NCBI RefSeq assembly: GCF_014205135.1
Contig: NZ_JACHMY010000001.1
Span: 1,984,001-2,048,000, forward strand
Source of the DNA: Kribbella italica
GTDB lineage: Bacteria > Actinomycetota > Actinomycetes > Propionibacteriales > Kribbellaceae
Length of the DNA stretch: 64,000 bases
Reading direction: 5' to 3'
Of this stretch, positions 26,668 through 35,047 are shown one piece after another (position 1 is the first letter of the stretch; every line of letters begins with the position of its first letter). Under the pieces are notes generated by a model, which was not told the DNA's origin, did no database searches, and was given only the letters and a program-made list of their open reading frames with translations. Both the position numbers and the translations under genes were made by a program.

Positions 26668-26759
26668 GGTGGTTCTCCTTGCTGGTCGTGCGGCCCGTGT
26701 GGCCGCTCTCACCCCTGGGACGAAGCCGCCGCGGCGTCCTCGACATCCGGGAGCACGGG

Positions 26760-26996
26760 TTAGCTCGGGCGGTCGCGGAAGGTGTTCAGGAGCGCCGTGC
26801 GGGACTCGGGGGACAGGGCATCGGTGGGAAGCGCGTCCAAGGCCCGGGCGGTCTGCCGGACCTGGTCGAGGTAGCGCTCGCAGCCGTCGCACTCGGTGAG
26901 GTGGTCGACGAAGGCCTGCTCCTCGGCGGGAGTCAGCGCGCGTTCCAGGTACGCCGTCACCTGCTCGACGAACTGCCGGCACTCGAGTTCGTTCAC
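26760..26996 (-). CDS. Zinc anti-sigma factor
   Basis: 78 residues with the ZAS signature HLTECDGCERY (HxxxCxxC) and an upstream His/Cys region (ELECRQFVEQVTAYLE). Such proteins bind zinc, hold an ECF sigma factor inactive and release it upon oxidative or other stress. GTG start overlaps the sigma stop (GTGA). No membrane segment, so it is cytoplasmic like RsrA. Partner is the sigma factor at 26993. Confidence 0.9.
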   Translation of the reverse strand: MNELECRQFVEQVTAYLERALTPAEEQAFVDHLTECDGCERYLDQVRQTARALDALPTDALSPESRTALLNTFRDRPS

Positions 26997-27616
26997 GAGG
27001 TCTCCTCCTGGGTGTAGTACGTCTCCAGCTTCGCGCGGACGAACGCGCGAGCGCGGTGCAGCAGCACGCGCTGGTTCGCGGCGGTGATGTCGAGCAGCTC
27101 GCACACTTCGTCGGCCGGCCAGCCCTCGGCGTCCCGCAACGCGATCACCACCCGCTGACGCTCGGGCAACTCCTCGAGCGCCGCGACCAGCAACCCGCGC
27201 ACCTCGTCCGTCAGCACCCCGCCCTCCGGCTCGGGCCAGACCGGGGGAGGCTCCCACCAGTGCCCCGGGAACGGCTGCCCTTCCGACTGGAACCGCTGCG
27301 GATCGACGGTCGGTTGCCCAAGCTCGTCGCTCGGAACCATCTGGTGCTCCCGGCTGCCCCGGCGCTGCGCGGTGTTGGTGAGGATCCGGTAGACCCACGT
27401 CCGCAGCGACGACCGGCCCTCGAAGCGGTCGATGCCCTCGATGACCGCGAGCCAGGTCTCCTGGACGACCTCGGCGGCCGACGCCTCGGTGGACACGTAG
27501 CTTCGCGCCAGGCGCAGCATGCCGCCGGACCAGCGGTCGAGAACGAGAGCGAAAGCGCTCTCGTCGCGGTCGCACAGCCGGCGTACCAGCACCTTGTCCA
27601 CGGGCAGGTCGTCCAT
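26993..27616 (-). CDS. ECF RNA polymerase sigma factor
   Basis: 207 residues. Sigma-2 region ALVLDRWSGGMLRLARSYV, then EVVQETWLAVIEGIDRFEGR and RTWVYRILTNTAQRR; sigma-4 region ALEELPERQRVVIALRDAEG then DITAANQRVLLHRARAFVR. A Pro/Trp-rich linker separates them. It directs RNA polymerase to stress promoters when freed from the overlapping zinc anti-sigma factor. Distal to the MFS gene by five bases, so it may be cotranscribed with that exporter (27621-28835). Confidence 0.93.
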   Translation of the reverse strand: MDDLPVDKVLVRRLCDRDESAFALVLDRWSGGMLRLARSYVSTEASAAEVVQETWLAVIEGIDRFEGRSSLRTWVYRILTNTAQRRGSREHQMVPSDELGQPTVDPQRFQSEGQPFPGHWWEPPPVWPEPEGGVLTDEVRGLLVAALEELPERQRVVIALRDAEGWPADEVCELLDITAANQRVLLHRARAFVRAKLETYYTQEETS

Positions 27617-27620
27617 CGAC

Positions 27621-28835
27621 TCAGGCTAGTGAGCGAACCGGCCGGACGAGAACCCACAGCAGCGCGGCACCCGCGAAAACCACCGCGCCCGCCAGCAACC
27701 ACCCCGCGGCGTACACGTCGGCCTTCTGCGTGACAGCCCCGAAGCCGAGCGCGAACGGCGTGAACAGGATCCACGACACCGCGCTGATCCCCGACGCGAC
27801 GCCGGTCCGGATGGTCGAGTCGACAGCGTCGTGCACGAGGTGGCTGACATGGATTCCGATCACCACGACCAGCAGGGTCATCATGACAACAGCGATGGTC
27901 ACCACAGCCAGACTCCCGCTCGTCAGCAGCACGCCGGCGCACCCCAGCATCACCAGGACGACGGTTGCCACCGGCAAGCGTCGGTGCAGGTGCAGCCGCC
28001 CGGCCAGCAGCCCGCCCAGCCCGAGCGCGCCGACGACACCGGCCCAGAACGGCCCGTAAAACCCGGCCGGCGCCTCCAGTTCGATCAGCCACAGCGGCCC
28101 GAACTCGTACATCGCCTGCAGGATCAACGCCGCCGTCACCGCAGCCGCCGCGATCGGGACCAGCCGCCCGCGGTGCAGGATCGCGCGGGCCGTCGTCCGG
28201 AGGTGCTCGCGCAGCGGAGAGCGCTCACCCGCCTCGTGCAGCCGCGGTTCGCGGAACCGGGAGAGCGCGATCAGCGACGCGATCACGAACGGCAGCGTGA
28301 CGAAGTAGGTCAGCCGGGTCGACGAAGCGGCCGCGATCCAGCCGCCGGCCAGCGCGCTCGTCACCAAAGCGGCGCTCTCGATCAGGCGGATCCGGCCGAT
28401 CTCCCGCTCGTACGCCGTACTGGTGCCGCTCTCCTCGAGCACGGTGTCGTAGACGACCGCCTCGACCGTGCCGGAGTACAGCGCGAAGTACAGGCCGAGG
28501 ACCAGCGCCGCGACGATGTAGGTGACGACGTTCTGGCTGAGCGCGCCGATGGCGACGGCGACGAGCAGTGCGAGAGCGGCCAGCACCAGCACGCCGCGGC
28601 GCGACCACCGATCAGCCAGTACGCCGGACAGCACCTCCGCGACCGGCACCAGAGCGGCGTACGCCGCGGCCATCACGCCGATCGTCGCCGCCTCGAACCC
28701 GATCTCGGTCATGAACAGCTTCTCGACCGGGACCCAGAACGCGACCCCCTGCAGGAACGCCATCCAGCGCAGCGGGACCAGCCGCCGGAAAGAGACCGCG
28801 GGACGGGTCGGTGGATTCAGAACTGCGGTCGGCAT
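27621..28835 (-). CDS. MFS transporter
   Basis: 404 residues, about 12 hydrophobic helices. The loop motif LADRWSRRGVLVLAAL between helices 2 and 3 is the MFS G-x-L-a-D-r signature variant; the second half carries GLLAGRLHLHRRLP. GAGGGAG precedes the ATG. Family members include multidrug and metabolite exporters; no specific substrate can be named. Lies upstream of the sigma/anti-sigma genes on the same strand with a five-base gap, suggesting one operon. Confidence 0.85.
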   Translation of the reverse strand: MPTAVLNPPTRPAVSFRRLVPLRWMAFLQGVAFWVPVEKLFMTEIGFEAATIGVMAAAYAALVPVAEVLSGVLADRWSRRGVLVLAALALLVAVAIGALSQNVVTYIVAALVLGLYFALYSGTVEAVVYDTVLEESGTSTAYEREIGRIRLIESAALVTSALAGGWIAAASSTRLTYFVTLPFVIASLIALSRFREPRLHEAGERSPLREHLRTTARAILHRGRLVPIAAAAVTAALILQAMYEFGPLWLIELEAPAGFYGPFWAGVVGALGLGGLLAGRLHLHRRLPVATVVLVMLGCAGVLLTSGSLAVVTIAVVMMTLLVVVIGIHVSHLVHDAVDSTIRTGVASGISAVSWILFTPFALGFGAVTQKADVYAAGWLLAGAVVFAGAALLWVLVRPVRSLA

Positions 28836-28891
28836 GACACTCCCTCGAGAGATTGCTGTCACCCGGTCAGTGTCAGCAACCCCCGGAAGCG

Positions 28892-29299
28892 TTACAGCCG
28901 GAGTTCGGCCGCCGTCTCCGCGATGACGTTCACGTCGCCCGGAGCCGGGTGCCAGGGCAGCCGCAGCGGGTCGTCCTTGTACCGCGGTACGACGTGCAGG
29001 TGGGTGTGGAACACGCTCTGCCACGCGTCGGCGCCGATGCAGCTCAGCAGGTTCGCGCCGTCGGCGTCGAGCCGCTCGATCACGCGGCTGACGAGCGACT
29101 GCGCGAGCAGGGTCGCGGCGGTCAGGTCCTCGGCGGACGTCTCGCGCAGGTCGGTCGAGTGCGCCCGCGGTACGACCAGCAGGTGCCCGCGCGTCGCCGG
29201 GTTGATGTCCATGAACGCGAGCGCCCGCTCGTTCTCGGCCACCTGCTGCGACGGGATCGACCCCGCGACGATCCCGCAGAAAAGACAGTTCTCGGTCAT
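28892..29299 (-). CDS. HIT-family hydrolase
   Basis: 135 residues. Hallmark CLFCGIVAGSIPSQQV at the N-terminus, MDINPATRGHLLVVPRAH, and the catalytic HTHLHVVPRYKDD (HxHxH). Typical HINT/HIT hydrolases cleave adenosine 5'-phosphoramidates or related nucleotides. Second HIT protein in the window (first 21139) but of a different subgroup. Divergent from the membrane gene at 29396. Confidence 0.92.
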   Translation of the reverse strand: MTENCLFCGIVAGSIPSQQVAENERALAFMDINPATRGHLLVVPRAHSTDLRETSAEDLTAATLLAQSLVSRVIERLDADGANLLSCIGADAWQSVFHTHLHVVPRYKDDPLRLPWHPAPGDVNVIAETAAELRL

Positions 29300-29395
29300 G
29301 TCCCCACCCTAGAGCGTGCGGACAGGCGGACTCGGGCTGGCTTAGACTGCGCGGGCCGGGCTGACCTGGTGGTGTGAGGCCTAGGAGGGGACGGG

Positions 29396-29842
29396 ATGGC
29401 GGACGAGCTGTTGCGGCCGACGATCACGGCGAACGTGGATCTGTCGGTGCGGCCGTGGCGGTTGATGTCGCAGGCGTACGTCGCGTTCTTCGGCGGCGTG
29501 CTCGCGGTGACGCTGATCGCCTTTCTCAACGCGCGCCGGCTCGGGCTGGACGCGTCCCGGCAGCGGCAGATCCTCGCGGTCGGCGTGGTCGCGCTGGTGG
29601 TGTCGGCGGCGGTCGTCGTGTTCCTGACCGACGACGACGCGAGCAGCGGTCTGCGGGTCGCCACTCGGATCGTGGCCGTCGTCTGCTGCCTGGCGCAGCT
29701 CCGGATCCAGCGGCCGATGGATCGCGCGTTCCAGCTCCGTGGCACCGACTACAAGTCGCTCTGGGGACCGGGGATCGCCGCGGTGATCGGGCTCGGTCTG
29801 GTGGAGCTCGTCCTGCTCGCCGCTCTGGCGGTGGCGTGGTGA
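29396..29842 (+). CDS. Small membrane protein, first gene of TPR/AAA operon
   Basis: 148 residues with about four hydrophobic helices (AYVAFFGGVLAVTLIAFLNA, AVGVVALVVSAAVVVFLT, VATRIVAVVCCLAQL, GIAAVIGLGLVELVLLAALA). GGAGGGG lies close before the ATG. No recognised family. Its stop overlaps the GTG of the TPR protein, so it is translated with it; a structural partner of the following proteins is likely. Confidence 0.75.
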   Translation: MADELLRPTITANVDLSVRPWRLMSQAYVAFFGGVLAVTLIAFLNARRLGLDASRQRQILAVGVVALVVSAAVVVFLTDDDASSGLRVATRIVAVVCCLAQLRIQRPMDRAFQLRGTDYKSLWGPGIAAVIGLGLVELVLLAALAVAW

Positions 29843-30714
29843 GCGAACCGACCGAGGCCCGCCTGCAGATGGCCGGCCACTGGCTCCAGATCGGCCACCC
29901 GGAACGCGCTCTCGACGAGCTCCAAGGACTCTGGGGCGACGCCGCGATCGACTACCGCGCGTACCTGTTCCGCGGCGCGGCGCTGCACGCGCTGGACCGC
30001 AACAGCGAAGCGATCGACGTACTGCGTGACGGCCTGAGCCATCATGGTCCGTTCCTCCCGCTGCTGCAGATCCTGGCCGCCGCACTCCGCGCGGAAGGCC
30101 GTCTGCCCGAGGCCGAGGCCGCGCTCCTGCAAGGGCTCAGCCTCGACCCGAACGATCCCGACCTCCTGCTCGGCTACGCGATGGTCTGCCTGTCGGCCGG
30201 GCAGGCCGAGAAGGCCGGTGCCCTGGTCGAGCGCGCGGCCTCGCAAGCGCCCGAGAGCCCGCAGATCTCGGCCGCCCGCGCCCAGGTGGCGTTTGCCCTG
30301 GGCAAGGATCGCGACATGCACCGGCACTCGCAGAAAGCGCTCTCGCACGATCCCGACGACCCCGGCGCCCGCGCGCTGCACGGGACGTCGGCGATGCTGA
30401 CCGGCGACGCGAACACCGGGTACCGCTCACTCGCGTCCGCGGCCGCCTCCGATCCCGGCGACGCCGACCTGCGCGAGGCCGCTCGCGAGGCCCGCCTGGC
30501 GAGTCACCCGCTGATGCGCCCGCTCCGCCCGTTCCAGCGGTTCAACCCGCTCGTGGTCTGGATCGCCGCGGTCGCCGTCATCTACGGTCTGCGCCTGGCC
30601 GGTCTGCGGCCGCTCGCCGCGGTCGCGGCCATCGCCTGGTTCGGCTTCTGCATCTACTCGTGGGTGGCACCGCCGTTGCTGCGCCGCTGGCTCAACCGGA
30701 ACTGGGGACGATGA
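29839..30714 (+). CDS. TPR protein with C-terminal membrane anchor
   Basis: 291 residues. Five or so tetratricopeptide units (HWLQIGHPERALDELQGL, FLPLLQILAAALRAEGRLPE, DPDLLLGYAMVCLSAGQAEK, APESPQISAARAQVAFALGK) occupy about 1-215. Two hydrophobic helices follow at about 235-285, so the TPR face is cytoplasmic or exposed depending on topology. GTG start overlaps the previous stop (GTGA) and its own stop overlaps the AAA ATPase start (ATGA). Probable scaffold between membrane and ATPase. Confidence 0.85.
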   Translation: MSEPTEARLQMAGHWLQIGHPERALDELQGLWGDAAIDYRAYLFRGAALHALDRNSEAIDVLRDGLSHHGPFLPLLQILAAALRAEGRLPEAEAALLQGLSLDPNDPDLLLGYAMVCLSAGQAEKAGALVERAASQAPESPQISAARAQVAFALGKDRDMHRHSQKALSHDPDDPGARALHGTSAMLTGDANTGYRSLASAAASDPGDADLREAAREARLASHPLMRPLRPFQRFNPLVVWIAAVAVIYGLRLAGLRPLAAVAAIAWFGFCIYSWVAPPLLRRWLNRNWGR

Positions 30715-31958
30715 CGAACGACCGGATCTCCGCGCTGCGCAAGGCGGTCGAGGCCAACCCCGACGACGTCCTGCTGCGGCTGGTCCTGGCCGAGACGCTG
30801 GTCGCTGCCGAGGAGACCGAGGCCGCGCTCGACCAGTACGTCGTACTGCTGGATCAGCAGGGTCTCCCCGAGGACCAGCTGGTCGCGGTCGGCGAGCTCG
30901 CGGCCGCGAACGGGCGGCTCGCGCTGCTGCGCAACTGCCTCGAAGCCGCCCGCCAGGCGGGGGTCGTCGAGGGCACCGGCCGGCTGCAGCAGCTCGTCGA
31001 CGACATGATCGCGACCCGGACCGGCGTGAAGGTGAAGGTCGGGCCGGAAGAGACCGAGGACGGTTTCGACACAGCCGCGCCGAAGGAGGCGACGACCTTC
31101 GACCAGGTCGGCGGCATGGACGAGATCAAGCGGGTGATCCACCGGATGGTGATCCTGCCGCTGAGCCGCCCCGAGCTGTACGAGAAGTACGGCCGGCGCT
31201 CCGGCGGCGGCGTGATGCTCTACGGTCCGCCCGGCTGCGGCAAGACGCTGCTCGCGCGGGCGACGGCGGGGGAGTGCGGGCTGCCGTTCGTCAACGTCCG
31301 GATCGAGGACGTGATGGACCCCTACCTCGGCGTGTCCGAGCGAAACCTGCACGCCGCCTTCGAGCGCGCCCGGGCGAACTCGCCGTGCGTGCTGTTCCTG
31401 GACGAGCTCGACGCGCTGGCGTTCGCGCGGCACAAGCACGGCGGGTCCGAGGCCCGCCGGCTGGTCGACGTCCTGCTGCAGGAGCTGGACGCGATCGGCT
31501 CGGACAACAGCGGGCTGCTGGTGATGGCCGCGACGAACGCGCCGTGGGACGTCGATGAGGCGATGCTGCGGCCGGGACGGTTCGACCGGGTGATCTTCGT
31601 TCCGCCGCCGGACGAGCCGGCGCGGGCCGACATCCTGTCCGTCGTACTGAAGGACGTGCCGTCGGCGGGGCTGGACCTGAAGAACCTCGCAGCGCGGACG
31701 CCGATGTTCAGCGGTGCGGACCTGCGGGCGCTGGTCGAGCGGGGCGTGGACGCGGTGATCGACGAAGCGCTGGCGACCGGCGGTGAGCCGCCGCTGGCGA
31801 TGCAGCACTTGGAGAAGGCGCTCCCCGCGGTGAAGCCGTCGACGCTGGACTGGCTGCACCGGGTGCGGTCGTACATCGAGTTCGCGAACCAGTCCGAGCG
31901 GTACGACGACGCGGCGGCGTACCTGAAGTCCAAGGACGTCCGGCGCCGGCTCTCCTAG
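30711..31958 (+). CDS. AAA+ ATPase (CDC48/FtsH-like core) with TPR-like N-terminus
   Basis: 415 residues. N-terminal ~100 residues are helical repeat (VLLRLVLAETLVAAEETEAA ...). The AAA core has Walker A YGPPGCGKTLLARATAGE (~170), Walker B CVLFLDELDALAF, sensor 1 LVMAATNAPWDVD, Arg finger LRPGRFDRV, and a lid with GADLRALVERGVDAV. The core resembles the classical AAA clade (p97/Vps4), which remodel or unfold proteins. It ends with an acidic/basic helical tail. Third gene of a tightly overlapped operon; convergent (4-base overlap) with the EF-G-like gene. Confidence 0.9.
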   Translation: MTNDRISALRKAVEANPDDVLLRLVLAETLVAAEETEAALDQYVVLLDQQGLPEDQLVAVGELAAANGRLALLRNCLEAARQAGVVEGTGRLQQLVDDMIATRTGVKVKVGPEETEDGFDTAAPKEATTFDQVGGMDEIKRVIHRMVILPLSRPELYEKYGRRSGGGVMLYGPPGCGKTLLARATAGECGLPFVNVRIEDVMDPYLGVSERNLHAAFERARANSPCVLFLDELDALAFARHKHGGSEARRLVDVLLQELDAIGSDNSGLLVMAATNAPWDVDEAMLRPGRFDRVIFVPPPDEPARADILSVVLKDVPSAGLDLKNLAARTPMFSGADLRALVERGVDAVIDEALATGGEPPLAMQHLEKALPAVKPSTLDWLHRVRSYIEFANQSERYDDAAAYLKSKDVRRRLS

Positions 31959-34075
31959 ACCTTCATCTTCGAGGCCGCCGAATCCGGCATGGCTTCGTAC
32001 CGCGCGAACGAACGGGTGAACGACGCCGCGCCGTGGGACAGCGAGCGCAGGTCGATCGCGTACCGGATGATCTCCACCTGCGGCACCTCGGCCTTCACCA
32101 GCGTCCGGTCGTCGCCGACCTTGTCGGTCCCGAGCAGCTTTCCGCGCCGGCCGGACAGATCGCTCATCACCGCGCCGACAAGTTCGTCGGGCACCAGCAC
32201 CGACACCAGGTCGACCGGTTCGAGCAGGTTCACCTTCGTCGCGTTCGCCGCTTCGCGCAGCGCCAGCCCACCGGCCATCTGGAACGCCATGTCGGACGAG
32301 TCGACGCTGTGCGCCTTCCCGTCGAGCAGCGTCACCCGGATGCCGACCATCGGGTAGCCGGCGCCGACCCCCTTCTCCATCTGCGCCCGGATCCCCTTCT
32401 CCACGCTCGGGATGAACTGCCGTGGCACCGACCCGCCGACGACCTTGTCGACGAACTCGAACTCGGTGCCCTCGGGATGCGGCTCGACCTCGATGTCGCA
32501 GACGGCGTACTGGCCGTGCCCGCCGGACTGCTTGACATGCCGCCCGTGGCCCTTGGCCTTGCCGCCGAACGTCTCGCGCAGCGGGACCCGCAGCTCGACG
32601 GTGTCCACCGAGACACCGTACCGGTTGGCCAGAGCATCCAGTACGACGTCCGAGTGCGCCTCGCCCATGCACCACAGCACGATCTGGTGGGTCTCCGGGT
32701 TCTGCTCGATCCGCAGCGTCGGGTCCTCGGCCGCGAGCCGTTGCAGCCCACCCGACAGCTTGTCCTCGTCGGTCTTCGCGCGGGCCTGGACGGCGATCGG
32801 CAGCAGCGGTTCGGGCATCGTCCAGGGCTTGAGCACCAGCGGGTCGCCCTTGTCGGACAGCGTGTCCCCGGTCTCCGCGCGGGTCAGCCGGCCGATCGCG
32901 CACAGGTCACCGGCGACGACGGCCGACGCCGGGCGCTGCTGCTTGCCGAGCGGGAACGACAGCGTGCCGATCCGTTCGTCCTCGTCGTGGTCGGCGTGGC
33001 TGTTGGCCGCGCCGAAGAAGGACGTGAAATGGCCCGACACGTGAACCGTCGTGTCGGGCCTGATGGTGCCGGAGAACACCCGCACCAGGCTCACCCTGCC
33101 GACGTACGGGTCCGAGGTCGTCTTCACCACCTCGGCGAGCAACGGCCCGGCGGGATCGCAGGTCAGCTTGCCCTTCGCGACGCCGTGCGGCGTGAACACC
33201 TCGGGCAGCTGGTGCTCCGGCGGCGACGGGAATCCGCTGGTCGCGATCTCCAGCAGCTCGAGTGTGCCGACACCGGTGCCGCTGCAGACCGGGATCGCGG
33301 GGAAGAACGACCCGCGCGCGACCGCGCGTTCCAGGTCCTCGACCAGCACGTCCTGGCCGATCTCCTCGCCGCCGAGATAGCGCTCCATCAGCGACTCGTC
33401 CTCGGACTCCTCGATGATCCCCTCGATCAGCGTGCCCCGGTGCTCCTCGATCAGCTCCTCGTACGACGCCTCCGGTGGATGCGTCGTACGCTTGCCGTCG
33501 GCGTACTCGTAGTGCGTCTGCGAGAGCAGCCCGATCACGCCGCGGCCGGCCGGGAGGTAGAGCGGCAGAACCTTGTCGCCGAACGCGTGCTGAGCGGCGG
33601 AGAGCGCGTTCTCGTAGTTCGCCCGGGCATGGTCGAGCTTGGTGATCACGACCGCGCGGGGCATGCCGACGTGGTCGCACTCCTGCCACAGAGCCTTGGT
33701 CGGTTCGTCGACGCCCTCGTTGGCCGGGATCACGAACAGCGCGCAGTCCGCGGCGCGCAGCCCAGCCCGGAGTTCACCCACGAAGTCGGCGTACCCGGGG
33801 GTGTCGATCAGGTTCAGCTTCACGCCGTTGTGCAGGAGCGGGGCGAGCGCGAGACCGACCGACCGTTGCTGCCGGATCTCGGAGTCGTCGCAGTCGCACA
33901 CCGTCGTCCCGTCGACGACTGTGCCGGCTCTGGTCAGCACCCCGGAGGCGACCAGCAGCGCCTCGACGAGAGTGGTCTTGCCCGCCCCGGACGGGCCGAC
34001 GAGCACGACGTTGCGAATGGCGGCGGGGCTGTCCGCACCCGGCGCGCGTTGGGAAGTGTTCGCCTTGTCTGCCAT
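31955..34075 (-). CDS. EF-G-like translation GTPase (EF-G2 type)
   Basis: 706 residues. G1 GPSGAGKTT, G3 DTPGYADF, G4 VITKLDHAR (TKxD rather than NKxD), and the G2 Thr region replaced by QQRSVGLALAPL. Domains II to V follow (SGTIRPDTTVHVSG, GEAHSDVVLDALANRYG, HGQYAVCDIEVEPHPEG, LSGRRGKLLGTD). The altered switch I is characteristic of the actinobacterial EF-G2 (FusA2) group, whose role is unclear and which is not the essential elongation factor. Start ATG with AGGAGG seven bases upstream. Confidence 0.9.
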   Translation of the reverse strand: MADKANTSQRAPGADSPAAIRNVVLVGPSGAGKTTLVEALLVASGVLTRAGTVVDGTTVCDCDDSEIRQQRSVGLALAPLLHNGVKLNLIDTPGYADFVGELRAGLRAADCALFVIPANEGVDEPTKALWQECDHVGMPRAVVITKLDHARANYENALSAAQHAFGDKVLPLYLPAGRGVIGLLSQTHYEYADGKRTTHPPEASYEELIEEHRGTLIEGIIEESEDESLMERYLGGEEIGQDVLVEDLERAVARGSFFPAIPVCSGTGVGTLELLEIATSGFPSPPEHQLPEVFTPHGVAKGKLTCDPAGPLLAEVVKTTSDPYVGRVSLVRVFSGTIRPDTTVHVSGHFTSFFGAANSHADHDEDERIGTLSFPLGKQQRPASAVVAGDLCAIGRLTRAETGDTLSDKGDPLVLKPWTMPEPLLPIAVQARAKTDEDKLSGGLQRLAAEDPTLRIEQNPETHQIVLWCMGEAHSDVVLDALANRYGVSVDTVELRVPLRETFGGKAKGHGRHVKQSGGHGQYAVCDIEVEPHPEGTEFEFVDKVVGGSVPRQFIPSVEKGIRAQMEKGVGAGYPMVGIRVTLLDGKAHSVDSSDMAFQMAGGLALREAANATKVNLLEPVDLVSVLVPDELVGAVMSDLSGRRGKLLGTDKVGDDRTLVKAEVPQVEIIRYAIDLRSLSHGAASFTRSFARYEAMPDSAASKMKV

Positions 34076-34139
34076 GACGTTTCCTCCTGTTCGCCCACCA
34101 TTCCCCGAAGCACCGCCTCAGCACAAGACCTCCCGGCGC

Positions 34140-35036
34140 TCAGGCCCGGGCCCGCTGGGTCGCGGCGATGCAGGCCAGTACGGCGACCGCCGCGACCGGC
34201 GCCAGAACCGGTAGGTGCTCGCCCATCAGCAGCACCGACCAGACCAAGGTGATCAGCGGCTGGGCGAGCTGGAGCTGACTGGCCTTCGGTACGCCGATCG
34301 CGGCCATCCCGCGGTACCAGACCACGAAGGCACCGAACTGGGAGACCGCCGCGATGTAGCTCATGCCGGCAACGGCCTTGGTGGTCAGGTGGATCGGCTC
34401 GTGCGGGATCGCGAGCGCGGTGACGATGATGGAGACCGGGAGGGCGGCGACGACGGCCCACGCGATCACCTGCCAGCCGGGCATCGCCGAGGCGAGCCTG
34501 CCGCCTTCGGCGTAGCCGGCGCCGCAGACGATCAGCGCGCCGAACAGGTAGAGATCGGCGACGGTCGGTCGGCCGTGGCTCTGCTGGAGGGTGAACGCGG
34601 CGACGGTCACGGCGCCGAGGGTTGCTGCGGTCCAGAACGTCCGTGACGGGCGGTGGTTGGTGGCCAGCGATGAGATCACAACGGTCGCCAGCGGAAGGAT
34701 GCCGATGACCACGGCGGAGTGTGCGGTCGTGGAGGTCTGGAGTGCGAGCGTGGTGAGCAGCGGGAAGCCGATGACGCAGCCGCCGGCGACGGTGAGCAGG
34801 CCGGCCCAGTGACGGCGGTCGGGCAGTGGCACGCGGGCGGCGTACAGACAGACAGCGGAGATGACTCCGGCGAGCAGTGCGCGGACGCCGGTCGCGGTCC
34901 ACGGGCCGAATCCGTCGAGCGCCCAGACGGTGGCGGGGAAGCTGAGCGAGAAGGCGACAACGGCCGCCGTGGCCAGGAAGGTACCGGTGCGAACTGATAT
35001 CGCGGGGGAGTGAGTAGCGCTATCTTGTGCTGTCAT
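34140..35036 (-). CDS. DMT-superfamily (EamA) transporter
   Basis: 298 residues, ten predicted helices arranged as two EamA repeats (FPATVWALDGFGPWTATGVR in the first; AVSQFGAFVVWYRGMAAIGV and QLAQPLITLVWSVLLMGEHL in the second). EamA proteins export amino acids or metabolites. Its ATG overlaps the MocR ATG on the other strand (CATG), so the divergent pair shares one compact control region; MocR probably regulates it. Confidence 0.9.
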   Translation of the reverse strand: MTAQDSATHSPAISVRTGTFLATAAVVAFSLSFPATVWALDGFGPWTATGVRALLAGVISAVCLYAARVPLPDRRHWAGLLTVAGGCVIGFPLLTTLALQTSTTAHSAVVIGILPLATVVISSLATNHRPSRTFWTAATLGAVTVAAFTLQQSHGRPTVADLYLFGALIVCGAGYAEGGRLASAMPGWQVIAWAVVAALPVSIIVTALAIPHEPIHLTTKAVAGMSYIAAVSQFGAFVVWYRGMAAIGVPKASQLQLAQPLITLVWSVLLMGEHLPVLAPVAAVAVLACIAATQRARA

Positions 35037-35047
35037 GAACGACGGTA
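35021..35047. promoter_or_regulatory. Overlapping divergent leaderless promoters of DMT exporter and MocR
   Basis: Plus strand TATCTT at 35021-35026 is eight bases before the MocR ATG (35035). Minus strand TACCGT at 35047-35042 is five bases before the exporter ATG (35036). Neither ATG has a ribosome site. Each promoter lies in the other gene's first codons, so RNA polymerase or MocR on one blocks the other. Inferred from the TANNNT signature. Confidence 0.5.
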
